DNA from: Solimonas terrae
GTDB taxonomy: Bacteria; Pseudomonadota; Gammaproteobacteria; Nevskiales; Nevskiaceae
Reading direction: 5' to 3'
Length of the DNA stretch: 64,000 bases
NCBI RefSeq assembly: GCF_011067135.1
Contig: NZ_JAAMOW010000003.1
Location: 427,350 to 491,349 of the forward strand
The position numbers and the translations under genes are program-made. This document shows positions 1 through 8,336 of the stretch, piece after piece. Within the stretch, counting starts at the first letter, position 1; each line of letters starts with the position of its first letter. The notes below the pieces were generated by a model. That model saw only the letters and a list, made by a program, of their open reading frames with translations. It ran no database searches and had not been told where the DNA came from.

Positions 1-462
1 GCGGTCGTGCTCGCCGCGATCCACGCCGCGCCCGAGGCGCGCGCGGGCCAGGCACACAGCGCCGCCGACGCGAAGATGCAGGCAAGCTTCGCGCGACTCG
101 AAGCGCTGTTCGATGCCGCGTATGCGATCAATCGCCAACGACCGGCCGGCCGCGGTGTGGCATTCGGCCGCTATCCGGGCGATGTCTACTACTCCGGCGG
201 CGCGTACTACTTCTCGACGCTCGGTGCCGCCGAGTTCTGCTTTCGCGCTGCCGCGCTCGGCAGCGAGCCGCAGGTCTGGCGGGCACGCGGCGACAGCCTG
301 CTGGAGATGGTGCGCGCGTACACACCGGCCAGCGGCGAGTTGTCCGAGCAGTTCGACCAGAACGACGGTCATCAGAGTTCGGCGCGGCATCTGGCCTGGA
401 GTTACGCCGCGTTCATCTCCTGCGTGACGGCGCGCCGGCAGCTGCCGGCGTCGGCGGGATGA
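1..462 (+). CDS. Glucoamylase-type (GH15) glycoside hydrolase, C-terminal part
   Basis: Only the last 153 codons are present; the gene enters from the left edge in frame 1. The residues SGGAYYFSTLGAAEF, followed by a C-terminal SEQFDQNDGHQSSARHLAWSY block, match the end of the (alpha/alpha)6 barrel of bacterial glucoamylases, which release glucose from the non-reducing ends of alpha-glucans. The stop TGA overlaps the ATG of the next gene (ATGA at 459-462), so the two are probably co-translated. The catalytic acid and signal peptide would lie outside the window, so activity and location cannot be judged. Family assignment is fairly secure from this conserved tail. Confidence 0.75.
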   Translation, partial: AVVLAAIHAAPEARAGQAHSAADAKMQASFARLEALFDAAYAINRQRPAGRGVAFGRYPGDVYYSGGAYYFSTLGAAEFCFRAAALGSEPQVWRARGDSLLEMVRAYTPASGELSEQFDQNDGHQSSARHLAWSYAAFISCVTARRQLPASAG

Positions 463-2273
463 GTCTGCAATCCGAGGCGCGTGCCACGGCTGCCGCGTTC
501 GCGGTGCGACCGGGCTTCGTGCGCCAGCTCCGCCTGATGGTCGCGGCGTGGCGCGCATCCGGTTCCGGCAAGGCGCTGATTCGCCGGATGCTGACCGTCG
601 TCGTCGTCATTGCGGCAACGGTCTACGGGCAGATCCGTCTCAACCAGTGGAACAAGCCGTTCTTCGACGCGCTGTCACGCCGCGACATCAACGACTTCCT
701 CGTCCAGCTCGGCGTGTTCGCCGTCATCATCGGCACGCTGCTGGTGCTCAATGTCACCCAGCGCTGGACGGTGGAGAACCTGAAGATCGAGCTGCGGCGT
801 GGATTGGTGCGCGATCTGGTCGGGCACTGGATGATGCCGCGGCGCGCGTACTGGCTGTCGCATTCCGGGCCGATGGGCGTCAATCCCGATCAGCGCATGC
901 ACGAGGACGCACTGAAGTTCTGCGATCTGACCGCCGATCTCGGCGTCGGTCTGTTCCAGGCGACGATCCTGTTCGGCAGCTTCGCCGGCATCCTGTGGTC
1001 GCTCTCCAGCGATTTCAGCGTGCGTTTCGCCGGCGCGGACTACGTCGTGCCCGGCTACATGCTGTGGGCGGCGCTGCTCTACGCCGGTCTCGGTTCGTTG
1101 CTCAGCTATGGCGTCGGCCGCAACCTCATCCATCGCAACGCCGAGCGCTACGCCAGTGAAGCGGTGCTGCGTTTTTCGCTGGTGCGCGTCAACGAACACC
1201 TGGATGCGATCTCGCTCGCCGAAGGCGAGGACGACGAGCGCCTGCGCATCGAGCGCTATCTGGCCGACGTGCTGGCAGCCGTGCGCCGGCTGGCGCTGGG
1301 TCTCACCAATCTGGAGTGGGTCAAGGCCGGCTTCGGCTGGATCACCACGGTGGCGCCGATCCTTGCCGCCGCGCCGCTGTATTTCAGCGGCAAGGTCTCG
1401 TTCGGCGGCCTGATGATGGCGGCGGCGGCGTTCACGCAGGTGGAATCGGCGCTGCGCTGGTTCGTCGACAACTTCAGCATCATCGCCGACTGGCGCGCCG
1501 CGCTGCTGCGCGTCGCGAGCTTCCGGCAGGCGGTGATCGCGCACGACGAGCGGCCTGCGTTCGACAGCCACATCGAATACGCCGACGGCGACGCCGGCAT
1601 GCTGGTGATCGACGGCCTCGAGATCGGGTCGCCGGCCGGCCACGACGGCCTCGAACCGGGGCGGCTGGTGGTGAAGGCCGGCGATCACCTGCAGATCGAG
1701 GCCGCGCAGGGCACCAGCAAGACGCGGCTGTTCCGTGCGCTGACCGGCCTGTGGCCGTGGGGCAAGGGCCGCATCACGCTGCCGGGCGGCGAGCGCATCG
1801 TCTACGTGCCGCGCGGCACGCCGTATCTGCCGCGCGGCAGCCTGCGGGAAATCCTGGCCTATCCGGGCGCGCTCGAAGGCCACGGCGATGCGGCGTTCAC
1901 GCACGCGCTCGAGCGGGTCGGCCTCGGCCGGCTGGTCGCGCTGCTCGACGCGACCGAACGCTGGGAGCACGAGCTCAGCCAGGACGAACAGCTGAGCATC
2001 GTGTTTGCCCGTATCCTCCTGCAGGCGCCGCCGTGGGTGCTGATCGACGATGCGTTCACGGCACTCGATGCCGACATGCAGGAGCGGGTCGCCGACATTT
2101 TCGGCAACGCCCTGCCGCAGACCGCGGTGATCCACATCGGCCGCGCCGGGCCGGTGCTCGATGCCCTGTTCACGCATGTCGCCCGGCTGGTCAAGGTTTC
2201 GGGAATGGCGACGGTCGACGATGATGCGCCCGCGCCGGGCTCGACGCCGGCATCGCCCTCCGACTCGCCATGA
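459..2273 (+). CDS. SbmA/BacA-like ABC transporter (fused TM-ATPase) with degenerate nucleotide-binding motifs
   Basis: This 604-residue fusion has an N-terminal membrane domain (about residues 30-350, with the family-typical NQWNKPFFDAL and NPDQRM segments) and a C-terminal ABC ATPase. The family (YddA, SbmA/BacA, Rv1819c) moves peptides, B12-like or other amphipathic compounds across the inner membrane. The ATPase is unusual. The Walker A region reads AAQGTSKT (415-422) instead of GxxGxGKS. The signature is LSQDEQ (506-511) instead of LSxGEQ. Walker B ends in DD (530-531), so the catalytic glutamate is an aspartate. The Walker A lysine and a switch histidine (VIHIGR) remain. It overlaps the genes on both sides by 4 bp. 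ATP hydrolysis may be weak or lost. Confidence 0.85.
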   Translation: MSLQSEARATAAAFAVRPGFVRQLRLMVAAWRASGSGKALIRRMLTVVVVIAATVYGQIRLNQWNKPFFDALSRRDINDFLVQLGVFAVIIGTLLVLNVTQRWTVENLKIELRRGLVRDLVGHWMMPRRAYWLSHSGPMGVNPDQRMHEDALKFCDLTADLGVGLFQATILFGSFAGILWSLSSDFSVRFAGADYVVPGYMLWAALLYAGLGSLLSYGVGRNLIHRNAERYASEAVLRFSLVRVNEHLDAISLAEGEDDERLRIERYLADVLAAVRRLALGLTNLEWVKAGFGWITTVAPILAAAPLYFSGKVSFGGLMMAAAAFTQVESALRWFVDNFSIIADWRAALLRVASFRQAVIAHDERPAFDSHIEYADGDAGMLVIDGLEIGSPAGHDGLEPGRLVVKAGDHLQIEAAQGTSKTRLFRALTGLWPWGKGRITLPGGERIVYVPRGTPYLPRGSLREILAYPGALEGHGDAAFTHALERVGLGRLVALLDATERWEHELSQDEQLSIVFARILLQAPPWVLIDDAFTALDADMQERVADIFGNALPQTAVIHIGRAGPVLDALFTHVARLVKVSGMATVDDDAPAPGSTPASPSDSP

Positions 2274-4513
2274 AAATGTCGCCGATCAAATGGCTGTGCC
2301 TGTGCGTGCTGATGCTCCTGGCGATGCCGGCGTCGGCGCAGGATCGCCAGGTGTTCGGCTTCAAGGCGCCGGCCGGCATCGATGCGCCGGAGGTGCCGGC
2401 GGTGATGCGCGATCTCGCCGAACGCGTGCTGCCGGTCTACCAGGACCCGGACCCCGATCGCTATCTCGCCACTCTGTCCGCATTGCAGTGGGCCGACAGC
2501 AACTACAAGGCGGCCGAAGAGACGCGCGAGACCCTGCGCGAGCGCGAATCCGCCACCGACGCGACCGGGCCCGGCGCCGGTCAGGCGTTGCTGTTCGACG
2601 TCTATGCGCGCGCCAAGACCATCGAGGCGACTGGCAGCGCGGGTTTCGCGCAGGCCTTCACGCAGTCGTTCCACGATGTCGTCGGCAAGCTCGACGACCT
2701 GGCGGCGTCGGCGGTCACCAATGCGCTGCAGGCGTCGCCGCCGCCGTTTCGCGAGGCCTGGCAGCAGGCTCTCGATCGCGCACGCGGCAAGGACAGCATC
2801 GAACTGCCGGAAGCGACCGCGCTGATTCGCGCGTACTTCGCCTACGAGGCGAATCGCGAACTGGCGCCGCTGGCCGCCGCGCTCGGCGCCGACGAAGACC
2901 GTCGGCGCTATGCCGTCGACGACGACGTGCTGATCGCGACACCGGCCGGCGTGCCGATTCACGCGCGCGTGGTGCGGCCGAAGCGCGGCGCCGCGAAGCT
3001 GCCGACGCTGCTCGAATTCACCCTGCAACTGTCGCCGGCCGACGCGCGCACCAGTGCTGCGCATGGTTATGTCGGTGTCGTCGCCTACACGCGCGGCAAG
3101 CTCGGTGGCCCGAAAGCGTCGCTGGTGCCGTTCCGCTATGACGGCGTCGATGCGCGCGCGGTGATCCGCTGGATCGCCCGGCAGCCGTGGAGCGATGGTC
3201 GTGTCGGCATGTACGGCAGCGACTACGCCGGCTTCGCAGCCTGGGCGGCGACCAAGAATGTGCCGCGCGAGCTGAAGACCATCGTCACCGCCGATGCGAT
3301 CGCCCCGGGCATCAGTTTCCCGATGGAAGGGCACATTTTCCGCAACGAGGCCCTGCGCTGGGCGACGGATCACGCGGTGCCGGGTGCCGTGATCGATGAC
3401 GATCGCGACGACGCGCGCTGGCAGGCGCTCGATCGCCGCTGGTATGCGAGCGGCAAGCCGTATCGCGATCTTGCGGTGCTCGCCGATCTGCCGCGCAGCG
3501 TGTTCCGCGACTGGCTGCATCACCCCAGCTACGATCACTACTGGGAACGCACCAGTCCGTTCCGGAAGCAGTTCGCGCACATCGGCATTCCGGTGCTGTC
3601 GATCGGCGGCTACTACGCGCAGGGCGCGGTCGGCACGCTGTACTACTATCGCCAGCATCTGCAATACCGGCCGGACGCCGATCACGTTCTGCTGCTCGGC
3701 CCCTATGACGACCGCGCGCTGCGCGACGGTCCGGCGCCGAGTCTGCGTGGCACGGCGGTGTCGCCCGCAGCGCAGATCGATCTGCTGGCGCTGCGCTACC
3801 AGTGGTTCGATCACATCTTCAAGGGCGCGGCCAGGCCGGCGCTGCTGCCGCAGCGCGTCAACTATCAGCTGATGGGCACCGACGAATGGCGCCACGTGCC
3901 GTCGCTGCAGGCGATGGCCAACGGCGTGCTGAAGATCTATCCCGCCGGCGCCGCGGCTTCGTCGACCGCCGGTGCCCCGGTTCATACGCAGACCGTCGAT
4001 TTCGCCGATCGCAGCGACACCGCGATACCGGTGCCGCCGCCGCTCATGCCGATCTCGCTGCCGGCCGATCCGGGTCTTCTTTTCGAAAGCGAAGCCCTCA
4101 AGCAGACCACCGATGTCAGCGGCATCGTCAGCGGCGAGCTCGATTTCGTCATCAATAAATACGACTTCGATCTGCGTCTGACGCTGTACGCGCAGAGCGT
4201 TGACGGGCACTACCTGCAGCTGGCCGACCCCTACGAGTTCCGTGCCAGCTATGCGCGCGACGACGTCGATCGCCACCTGCTGAAAGCCGGCATCCGCCAG
4301 AAGCTCAAATTCACGAGCGGGCAGATCGGCGCCATGAGACTGCCGGCCGGCAGCCGCGTGATCGGCGTGCTCGCGGTCAGCAAGCGACCGGACCGGCAGC
4401 TCAACTACGGTGCGGCCGACGACGTCAGCGTCGAATCGATCGCCGCCGCCAGGGTGCCGATGGAGATTCGCTGGTATGGTGACAGCCACCTCGACGTGCC
4501 GGTCCGGCGCTGA
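2270..4513 (+). CDS. CocE/NonD-like (X-Pro dipeptidyl-peptidase S15) secreted protein with lost catalytic triad
   Basis: A 747-residue protein with a signal peptide (cleavage after MPASA, about residue 23), a long helical N-terminal extension, an alpha/beta-hydrolase core (about 230-500) and a C-terminal jelly-roll-like domain, as in CocE esterases and X-Pro dipeptidyl-peptidases. The nucleophile elbow is GSDYAG (316-321) where the family has GxSYxG, so Ser is replaced by Asp318. The acid site is GGYYA (446-450) in place of GGWYD. The histidine site is GPYDD (477-481) in place of GPWxH. All three triad positions therefore look substituted. It starts 4 bp inside the ABC gene. It is probably a non-catalytic binding protein or has a changed chemistry. 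Confidence 0.75.
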   Translation: MKMSPIKWLCLCVLMLLAMPASAQDRQVFGFKAPAGIDAPEVPAVMRDLAERVLPVYQDPDPDRYLATLSALQWADSNYKAAEETRETLRERESATDATGPGAGQALLFDVYARAKTIEATGSAGFAQAFTQSFHDVVGKLDDLAASAVTNALQASPPPFREAWQQALDRARGKDSIELPEATALIRAYFAYEANRELAPLAAALGADEDRRRYAVDDDVLIATPAGVPIHARVVRPKRGAAKLPTLLEFTLQLSPADARTSAAHGYVGVVAYTRGKLGGPKASLVPFRYDGVDARAVIRWIARQPWSDGRVGMYGSDYAGFAAWAATKNVPRELKTIVTADAIAPGISFPMEGHIFRNEALRWATDHAVPGAVIDDDRDDARWQALDRRWYASGKPYRDLAVLADLPRSVFRDWLHHPSYDHYWERTSPFRKQFAHIGIPVLSIGGYYAQGAVGTLYYYRQHLQYRPDADHVLLLGPYDDRALRDGPAPSLRGTAVSPAAQIDLLALRYQWFDHIFKGAARPALLPQRVNYQLMGTDEWRHVPSLQAMANGVLKIYPAGAAASSTAGAPVHTQTVDFADRSDTAIPVPPPLMPISLPADPGLLFESEALKQTTDVSGIVSGELDFVINKYDFDLRLTLYAQSVDGHYLQLADPYEFRASYARDDVDRHLLKAGIRQKLKFTSGQIGAMRLPAGSRVIGVLAVSKRPDRQLNYGAADDVSVESIAAARVPMEIRWYGDSHLDVPVRR

Positions 4514-4559
4514 GCGTCGGGTCTGTCACGCTGGCTGCATCACAAACGGAACGACGACG

Positions 4560-5033
4560 ATGGCGAAGCGTGATCTCAACCTGTTCGAGTCGGCCACCAG
4601 CCGCGCACGAGTGATCCGCCAGGGCGAGATCGTGCAGGTGGTGATCGACGGCGGCGGTGCGTTCGTGACCTTCATGCAGGAGTTCAATCAGGCCAAGAAG
4701 TGGGCGACGCCGAAGACCGCGAGCGGCAACATGATTACCGACCGCGGCCGCTTCTTCGAACAGATCGGCACGCTGGTGTCGCGACCGGGCAGCATGGTCG
4801 GCACGCGCGGCAGCGGCAAATACGTCGAGAACCTGGTGCGCGCGATGAACCAGGCCGGCTACGACATCGGCGAATGGATGTTGCCGCCCGAACTCAAGGA
4901 TCTCGCGACTGCACACCTGAAGACCATGCCGAAGCGCGGCGCGCTGGCCGCCGCCGAAGCGGCCGCGGCCGAAGTACGCGACCGGGCGCAGGCCGACGAT
5001 CCGGACGCAGCCGGCGACGACGGAAAGCGCTGA
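4560..5033 (+). CDS. Conserved-looking cytoplasmic protein of unknown function
   Basis: This 157-residue protein starts MAKRDLNLFESATSRARVI; I place the start at the ATG at 4560 because the upstream part of the open frame overlaps the previous gene. It is hydrophilic, without signal peptide or membrane segment. It has a central VVIDGGGAFVTFMQEF block and an Ala/Glu/Asp-rich tail (about residues 120-157) that looks disordered. I do not recognise the family. It lies 46 bp after the CocE-like gene on the same strand and converges on the MFS gene. Confidence 0.6.
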   Translation: MAKRDLNLFESATSRARVIRQGEIVQVVIDGGGAFVTFMQEFNQAKKWATPKTASGNMITDRGRFFEQIGTLVSRPGSMVGTRGSGKYVENLVRAMNQAGYDIGEWMLPPELKDLATAHLKTMPKRGALAAAEAAAAEVRDRAQADDPDAAGDDGKR

Positions 5034-5037
5034 ACGA

Positions 5038-6204
5038 TCAGCGCCGCGTCGCGGCGATCGCCGCCGCGTGATGGCGAAACGCGCGCTGCCCGAGCAGGAC
5101 CGACGAGACGCCGGCGAAGGCGATCAGCGCGACGACGCCGGACCAGCCGAAGTGCGTCCATAGCGGTGCCGGCAATACACCGCCGACCGTGCCGCCGATG
5201 TAATAGCAGGTGACGTAGAGTCCGACCGCCGCGCCGCGCGCATGCGGCACGGCCTCGCCGACGAAGGTGGTCGCCGCGGTCTGCGCGCAGAACAGGCCTG
5301 CCGAAAACAGCGTCAGACCGACGATCACGCTCGGCAGCGACGGCACGATCGTGATCAGCAGGCCGGCGATCGCGACGCTCCAGGCAAACGCCAGCACCTG
5401 CGAATGGCCGTGACGGTTGAGCAGGCGACCGGACAGCGGCGTCGTCACCACGCTGACCAGATAGACGACGAAGATTGCCGACAGTCCGCCGGGGCCGAGA
5501 TTGAACGGCGCTTCGGCGAGGCGTAGCGAGACGTAGGTGAAGCCGGCGACCAGTGCGAACAGCAGCGCGAAGCCGGCTGCATAGACCGCGCGCAGCGCCG
5601 GATTGCCGAGCAGCGCCGCGAACTTCACGCGCGGACCCTGCGCGGTGCGCGGCAGCGGCTGGTCCGGCGTCAGCCAGGCGCGGATCAGGACGGCCAGCAC
5701 GATCTGCAGCAGTGCCAGCGCCGCGAAGCTCCAGCGCCAGCCGCAGAACTCGGCGACGACGCCGGACAGCAGGCGGCCGCAGAAGCCGCCGGCGATGGTG
5801 CCGGCCATGTACAGCGCGGTGACGGCGCGTGCTTCGCCGGGCGGCCACTGGTCTGCGGTATAGGCGACGGTGACCGCGAAAATGCCGGGCAGTGCCAGGC
5901 CTTCAAGCAGCCGGGCGATCACCAGCAGCGCGGGGGTCGGTGCGAGCGCCGACAGCAGGCTCGGAATGGCGGCGATGAACGCGGCCAGCACGATCACACG
6001 GCGACGGCCGAGGCGGTCGGCGAGTCGGCCGACCAGCGGCGCGGCGACGGCAACACCGGCGGTGCCGGCAGAGACCACGGCGCCGGCCATCGCGGCGCTC
6101 TGGCCGACGAATTCGCGCAGCAGCGGCAGCAGTGACTGCGGCGCGTACAGCGGCACGAAGGCGGCAGCACCGCAGAGGCAGACAGCGACGCGACGGCGAT
6201 CCAT
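5038..6204 (-). CDS. MFS transporter, YnfM/Bcr-like drug:H+ exporter
   Basis: The product is 388 residues with about 12 hydrophobic segments. It carries the MFS loop 2-3 motif GRLADRLGRRRVIVLAAF, the signature of H+-coupled antiporters of the major facilitator superfamily. The start is the ATG at 6204 (MDRRRVAVCL); the longer open frame upstream lacks a membrane segment and runs into the repeat element. It is transcribed convergently with the unknown gene on its left (4 bp between stops). It probably exports a small drug-like or metabolite substrate; the substrate cannot be read from sequence. Confidence 0.85.
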   Translation of the reverse strand: MDRRRVAVCLCGAAAFVPLYAPQSLLPLLREFVGQSAAMAGAVVSAGTAGVAVAAPLVGRLADRLGRRRVIVLAAFIAAIPSLLSALAPTPALLVIARLLEGLALPGIFAVTVAYTADQWPPGEARAVTALYMAGTIAGGFCGRLLSGVVAEFCGWRWSFAALALLQIVLAVLIRAWLTPDQPLPRTAQGPRVKFAALLGNPALRAVYAAGFALLFALVAGFTYVSLRLAEAPFNLGPGGLSAIFVVYLVSVVTTPLSGRLLNRHGHSQVLAFAWSVAIAGLLITIVPSLPSVIVGLTLFSAGLFCAQTAATTFVGEAVPHARGAAVGLYVTCYYIGGTVGGVLPAPLWTHFGWSGVVALIAFAGVSSVLLGQRAFRHHAAAIAATRR

Positions 6205-6267
6205 CGGGGTTCCGGTTCGAAGGCGCGCGCACGGTACGCCTCGCGCCTGACGCTGTCCAACGGCACC

Positions 6268-6536
6268 AGGGCCTGTTAACGCGATGGACGATCGCTGCGT
6301 TGCTGCCAGCAATCACGCCAGGCAAGGCACGAGCCGCAGGGCTTGGTGACGCCAGGCGCAAGGCTCGTAACGCCGCATGGCGAGATTTCTGGCGCAACCC
6401 GAATGGGGCGGGGCCGTTTTGGCGCAGGGCGGCGTTGCCAGCCGCTTGCCTGGCGCCACCAGGCGGCGCGGCTGGCGCCTTGCCCTGCGCCAAAACGACC
6501 TCCGCCGCAGCGATTGCCATCGCGTTAACAGGCCCT
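6268..6536. repeat. Palindromic element with perfect 20-bp terminal inverted repeats (stop-codon-abutting repeat, copy 1)
   Basis: This fills the 330-bp gap between the MFS and hda genes, and no gene is visible in it. The ends are exact inverted repeats: AGGGCCTGTTAACGCGATGG (6268-6287) and its complement (6517-6536), with a further near-match inward (ATCGCTGCG). The right end supplies the hda stop codon: on the minus strand hda reads TAG followed by GGCCTGTTAACGC. A second inverted repeat of about 35-40 bp lies inside (6415-6497). Related ends occur at 16287-16450 and 46440-46533. It resembles a non-coding MITE-like or structured intergenic repeat rather than an IS. Confidence 0.85.
6415..6497. 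repeat. Long internal hairpin inside repeat copy 1
   Basis: The left arm starts GTTTTGGCGCAGGGC and the right arm ends GCCCTGCGCCAAAAC. The arms continue with near-complementary GCCAGCCGC/GCGGCTGGC and CCTGG/CCAGG around the short loop CGCCAC. Pairing by eye covers most of about 38 bp per arm, so a transcript would form a very stable hairpin. No U-tract follows it directly, so it is not a standard terminator. Confidence 0.8.
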
Positions 6537-7206
6537 AGGCGGATGTCTTCAGTACGGTCTGCGCAAACGGGACGGTGAGACGGCGCTTTTCGCGCAGCGA
6601 CGCCGCATCGAGTGCGGCCAATGCCTCGACCAGCGCGCCCGGCGTACGGGACTGGGTTTTCAGCAGCCAGCGCGTGACATCGTCCGGCAGCGCGATGCCG
6701 CGGGCCTGCGCGCGATCCCGTAGTAGTGCCGCGCGGTCGTCGTCGTCGAGCGGGTCGAGGCCGAGCACGACGCAGGCGGCGAGCCGCGTGCGCAGATCGG
6801 GCAGGGCGGCCGCCAGATGGTCCGGTGGCGCAAGTGCCGCAAGCACGAACGCTTGCCCGGCGGCTCGCCGCCGATCGATCAGACGCAGCAGGGCCAGCGC
6901 CCAGTCGCGGATGTCGATCACCGCGTCGAGGTCGTCGAGCGCGAGCAGGGCCTGCGCGTCGAAACCGTCCAGCGCGTCCGGACCATAGCCGGCCAGCTCG
7001 CGCAGCGGCAGATAGGCGCCGCCGCGTTCGCGGCACACGGCCTGCAGCAGATGCGTGCGGCCGGACTGTGGCGGACCGTAGAGCAGCGTCGGGTGATCGA
7101 GCGCGCGCAGCGCGGCGACGACATCGGCGTTGCGGCCGGGCCAATAGCTGGCGAAGCTCGCCGTGTCGCGCAGTTGCACGGCGAGCGCAAGCTGCCGACC
7201 CTTCAT
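6535..7206 (-). CDS. hda: DnaA regulatory inactivator Hda
   Basis: The protein has 223 residues, is DnaA-like and lacks the DNA-binding domain. Hda binds the DNA-loaded sliding clamp and stimulates ATP hydrolysis by DnaA after initiation. Visible features are an N-terminal clamp-binding-type segment (QLALAVQLRD, near the start), a modified P-loop LYGPPQSGRTHLL (about 43-55), Walker B LLALDDLD and a C-terminal AAA+ lid. The P-loop has Arg where Lys is usual (SGRT), as is common in Hda. The ATG at 7206 overlaps the stop of the permease gene (ATGA). The TAG stop is formed by the end of repeat copy 1. Confidence 0.9.
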   Translation of the reverse strand: MKGRQLALAVQLRDTASFASYWPGRNADVVAALRALDHPTLLYGPPQSGRTHLLQAVCRERGGAYLPLRELAGYGPDALDGFDAQALLALDDLDAVIDIRDWALALLRLIDRRRAAGQAFVLAALAPPDHLAAALPDLRTRLAACVVLGLDPLDDDDRAALLRDRAQARGIALPDDVTRWLLKTQSRTPGALVEALAALDAASLREKRRLTVPFAQTVLKTSA

Positions 7207-8336
7207 GTCGCGGTCGGCGGCTCTTCGCCGTTCGGCGCGGCCGGTTCTTCGTGCGGCGCGGCGCCGCCACGATACAGCGCGCTGCGCAGCCACTGATCCT
7301 TGGCGTGGCGCAGCGCCACGGCGATCACGGCCGACACCGGCAGCGCGACCAGCACGCCGATGAAGCCGAACAGCTGGCCGCCGGCCATGACCGCGAAGAT
7401 CACCGCAACCGGATGCATGCCGATCTTGTCGCCGACCAGGATCGGCGTCAGCACCGCGCTTTCCATGATCTGGCCGATGCCGAACACCAGGCAGATCCAC
7501 AGCAGCGGCAGCCATTCGTGCGTCTGCACCAGCATCGCGATCAGCGCCGAACCGAAGCCGACGACGAAGCCGAGATACGGCACGAAGCTGAGCAGCCCGG
7601 CGATCACGCCGATGATCAGGCCGAGCTTGAGGCCGGTCAGCGTCAGGCCGATCGAATAGATCGCCGCGAGCGCCGCCATCACCAGCAGCTGACCGCGGAT
7701 GAACGATCCCAGGACCTCGTCGGCCTCGCGCGCAAAGCGCTGCGAGCGCGGCAGCGCGCGCGGCGGAATCAGGCTCGCGATCCATGCGACCAGACGATCC
7801 CAGTCGCGCATCAGGTAGAAGCTGACGATCGGGATCATCAGCAGATTGGCGACCATCGTTGCGAAGGCCTTGCCGGATTCCGAGACCTGCAGCCACAGCG
7901 TCTTGACCACGCCACCGGCCTGCGACCAGTGCTCGCTGACGATCTGTTGCAGGCCTTCGGCATCGAGGTGCGTGCCGGCTGGCAGGTGGATGCCGAGCTT
8001 CGGCAGGCCGTTGTCGAGAATCCAGTTGACCCAGGCCGGGATGTTGTGGATCAGCGCCACGCTCTGCTCATACAGCATCGGCGCGAGCAGGATCAGCAAC
8101 AGCAGCATGACGATGACGATGCCGCTGAACACGATCGCGACCGACGCCGTGCGTGACAGGCCGACCCGTTCGAGACGGTCTGCGGTCGGGTCCCCGAGAT
8201 AGGCGATGCCGGCGCCGATCACGAACGGGGCCAGGATCGGCGTCAGGAACCACAGCAGGATCAGGGCCGCCAGTGCGCCGGCGTACCAGGGCCAGTGCTG
8301 TTTGACGGAGGTGCCGACGTCGTCGATTTCGTTCAT
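7203..8336 (-). CDS. AI-2E family / PerM-like permease
   Basis: A 377-residue membrane protein with about eight hydrophobic segments and the family hallmark block SFVPYLGFVVGFGSALIAML and GIGQIMESAVLTPILVGDKIGMHPV. Members include PerM, TqsA and a family of Na+/H+ antiporters; the transported substrate here is unknown. It is the middle gene of DUF2066 - permease - hda, with ATGA overlaps on both sides, an order found in many gammaproteobacteria. The C-terminal tail is Pro/Glu-rich and cytoplasmic. Confidence 0.85.
   Translation of the reverse strand: MNEIDDVGTSVKQHWPWYAGALAALILLWFLTPILAPFVIGAGIAYLGDPTADRLERVGLSRTASVAIVFSGIVIVMLLLLILLAPMLYEQSVALIHNIPAWVNWILDNGLPKLGIHLPAGTHLDAEGLQQIVSEHWSQAGGVVKTLWLQVSESGKAFATMVANLLMIPIVSFYLMRDWDRLVAWIASLIPPRALPRSQRFAREADEVLGSFIRGQLLVMAALAAIYSIGLTLTGLKLGLIIGVIAGLLSFVPYLGFVVGFGSALIAMLVQTHEWLPLLWICLVFGIGQIMESAVLTPILVGDKIGMHPVAVIFAVMAGGQLFGFIGVLVALPVSAVIAVALRHAKDQWLRSALYRGGAAPHEEPAAPNGEEPPTAT

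Noticed and set aside
1859..4489. An open frame of 876 codons on the minus strand
   Set aside because: It is opposite the CocE-like gene and the ABC gene, is full of Arg/Ala/His typical of GC-rich shadows, and lacks any motif.
6415..6497. The long hairpin as an intrinsic terminator for hda
   Set aside because: It has no U-tract on either strand and lies inside a larger inverted repeat; a repeat-element reading fits better.
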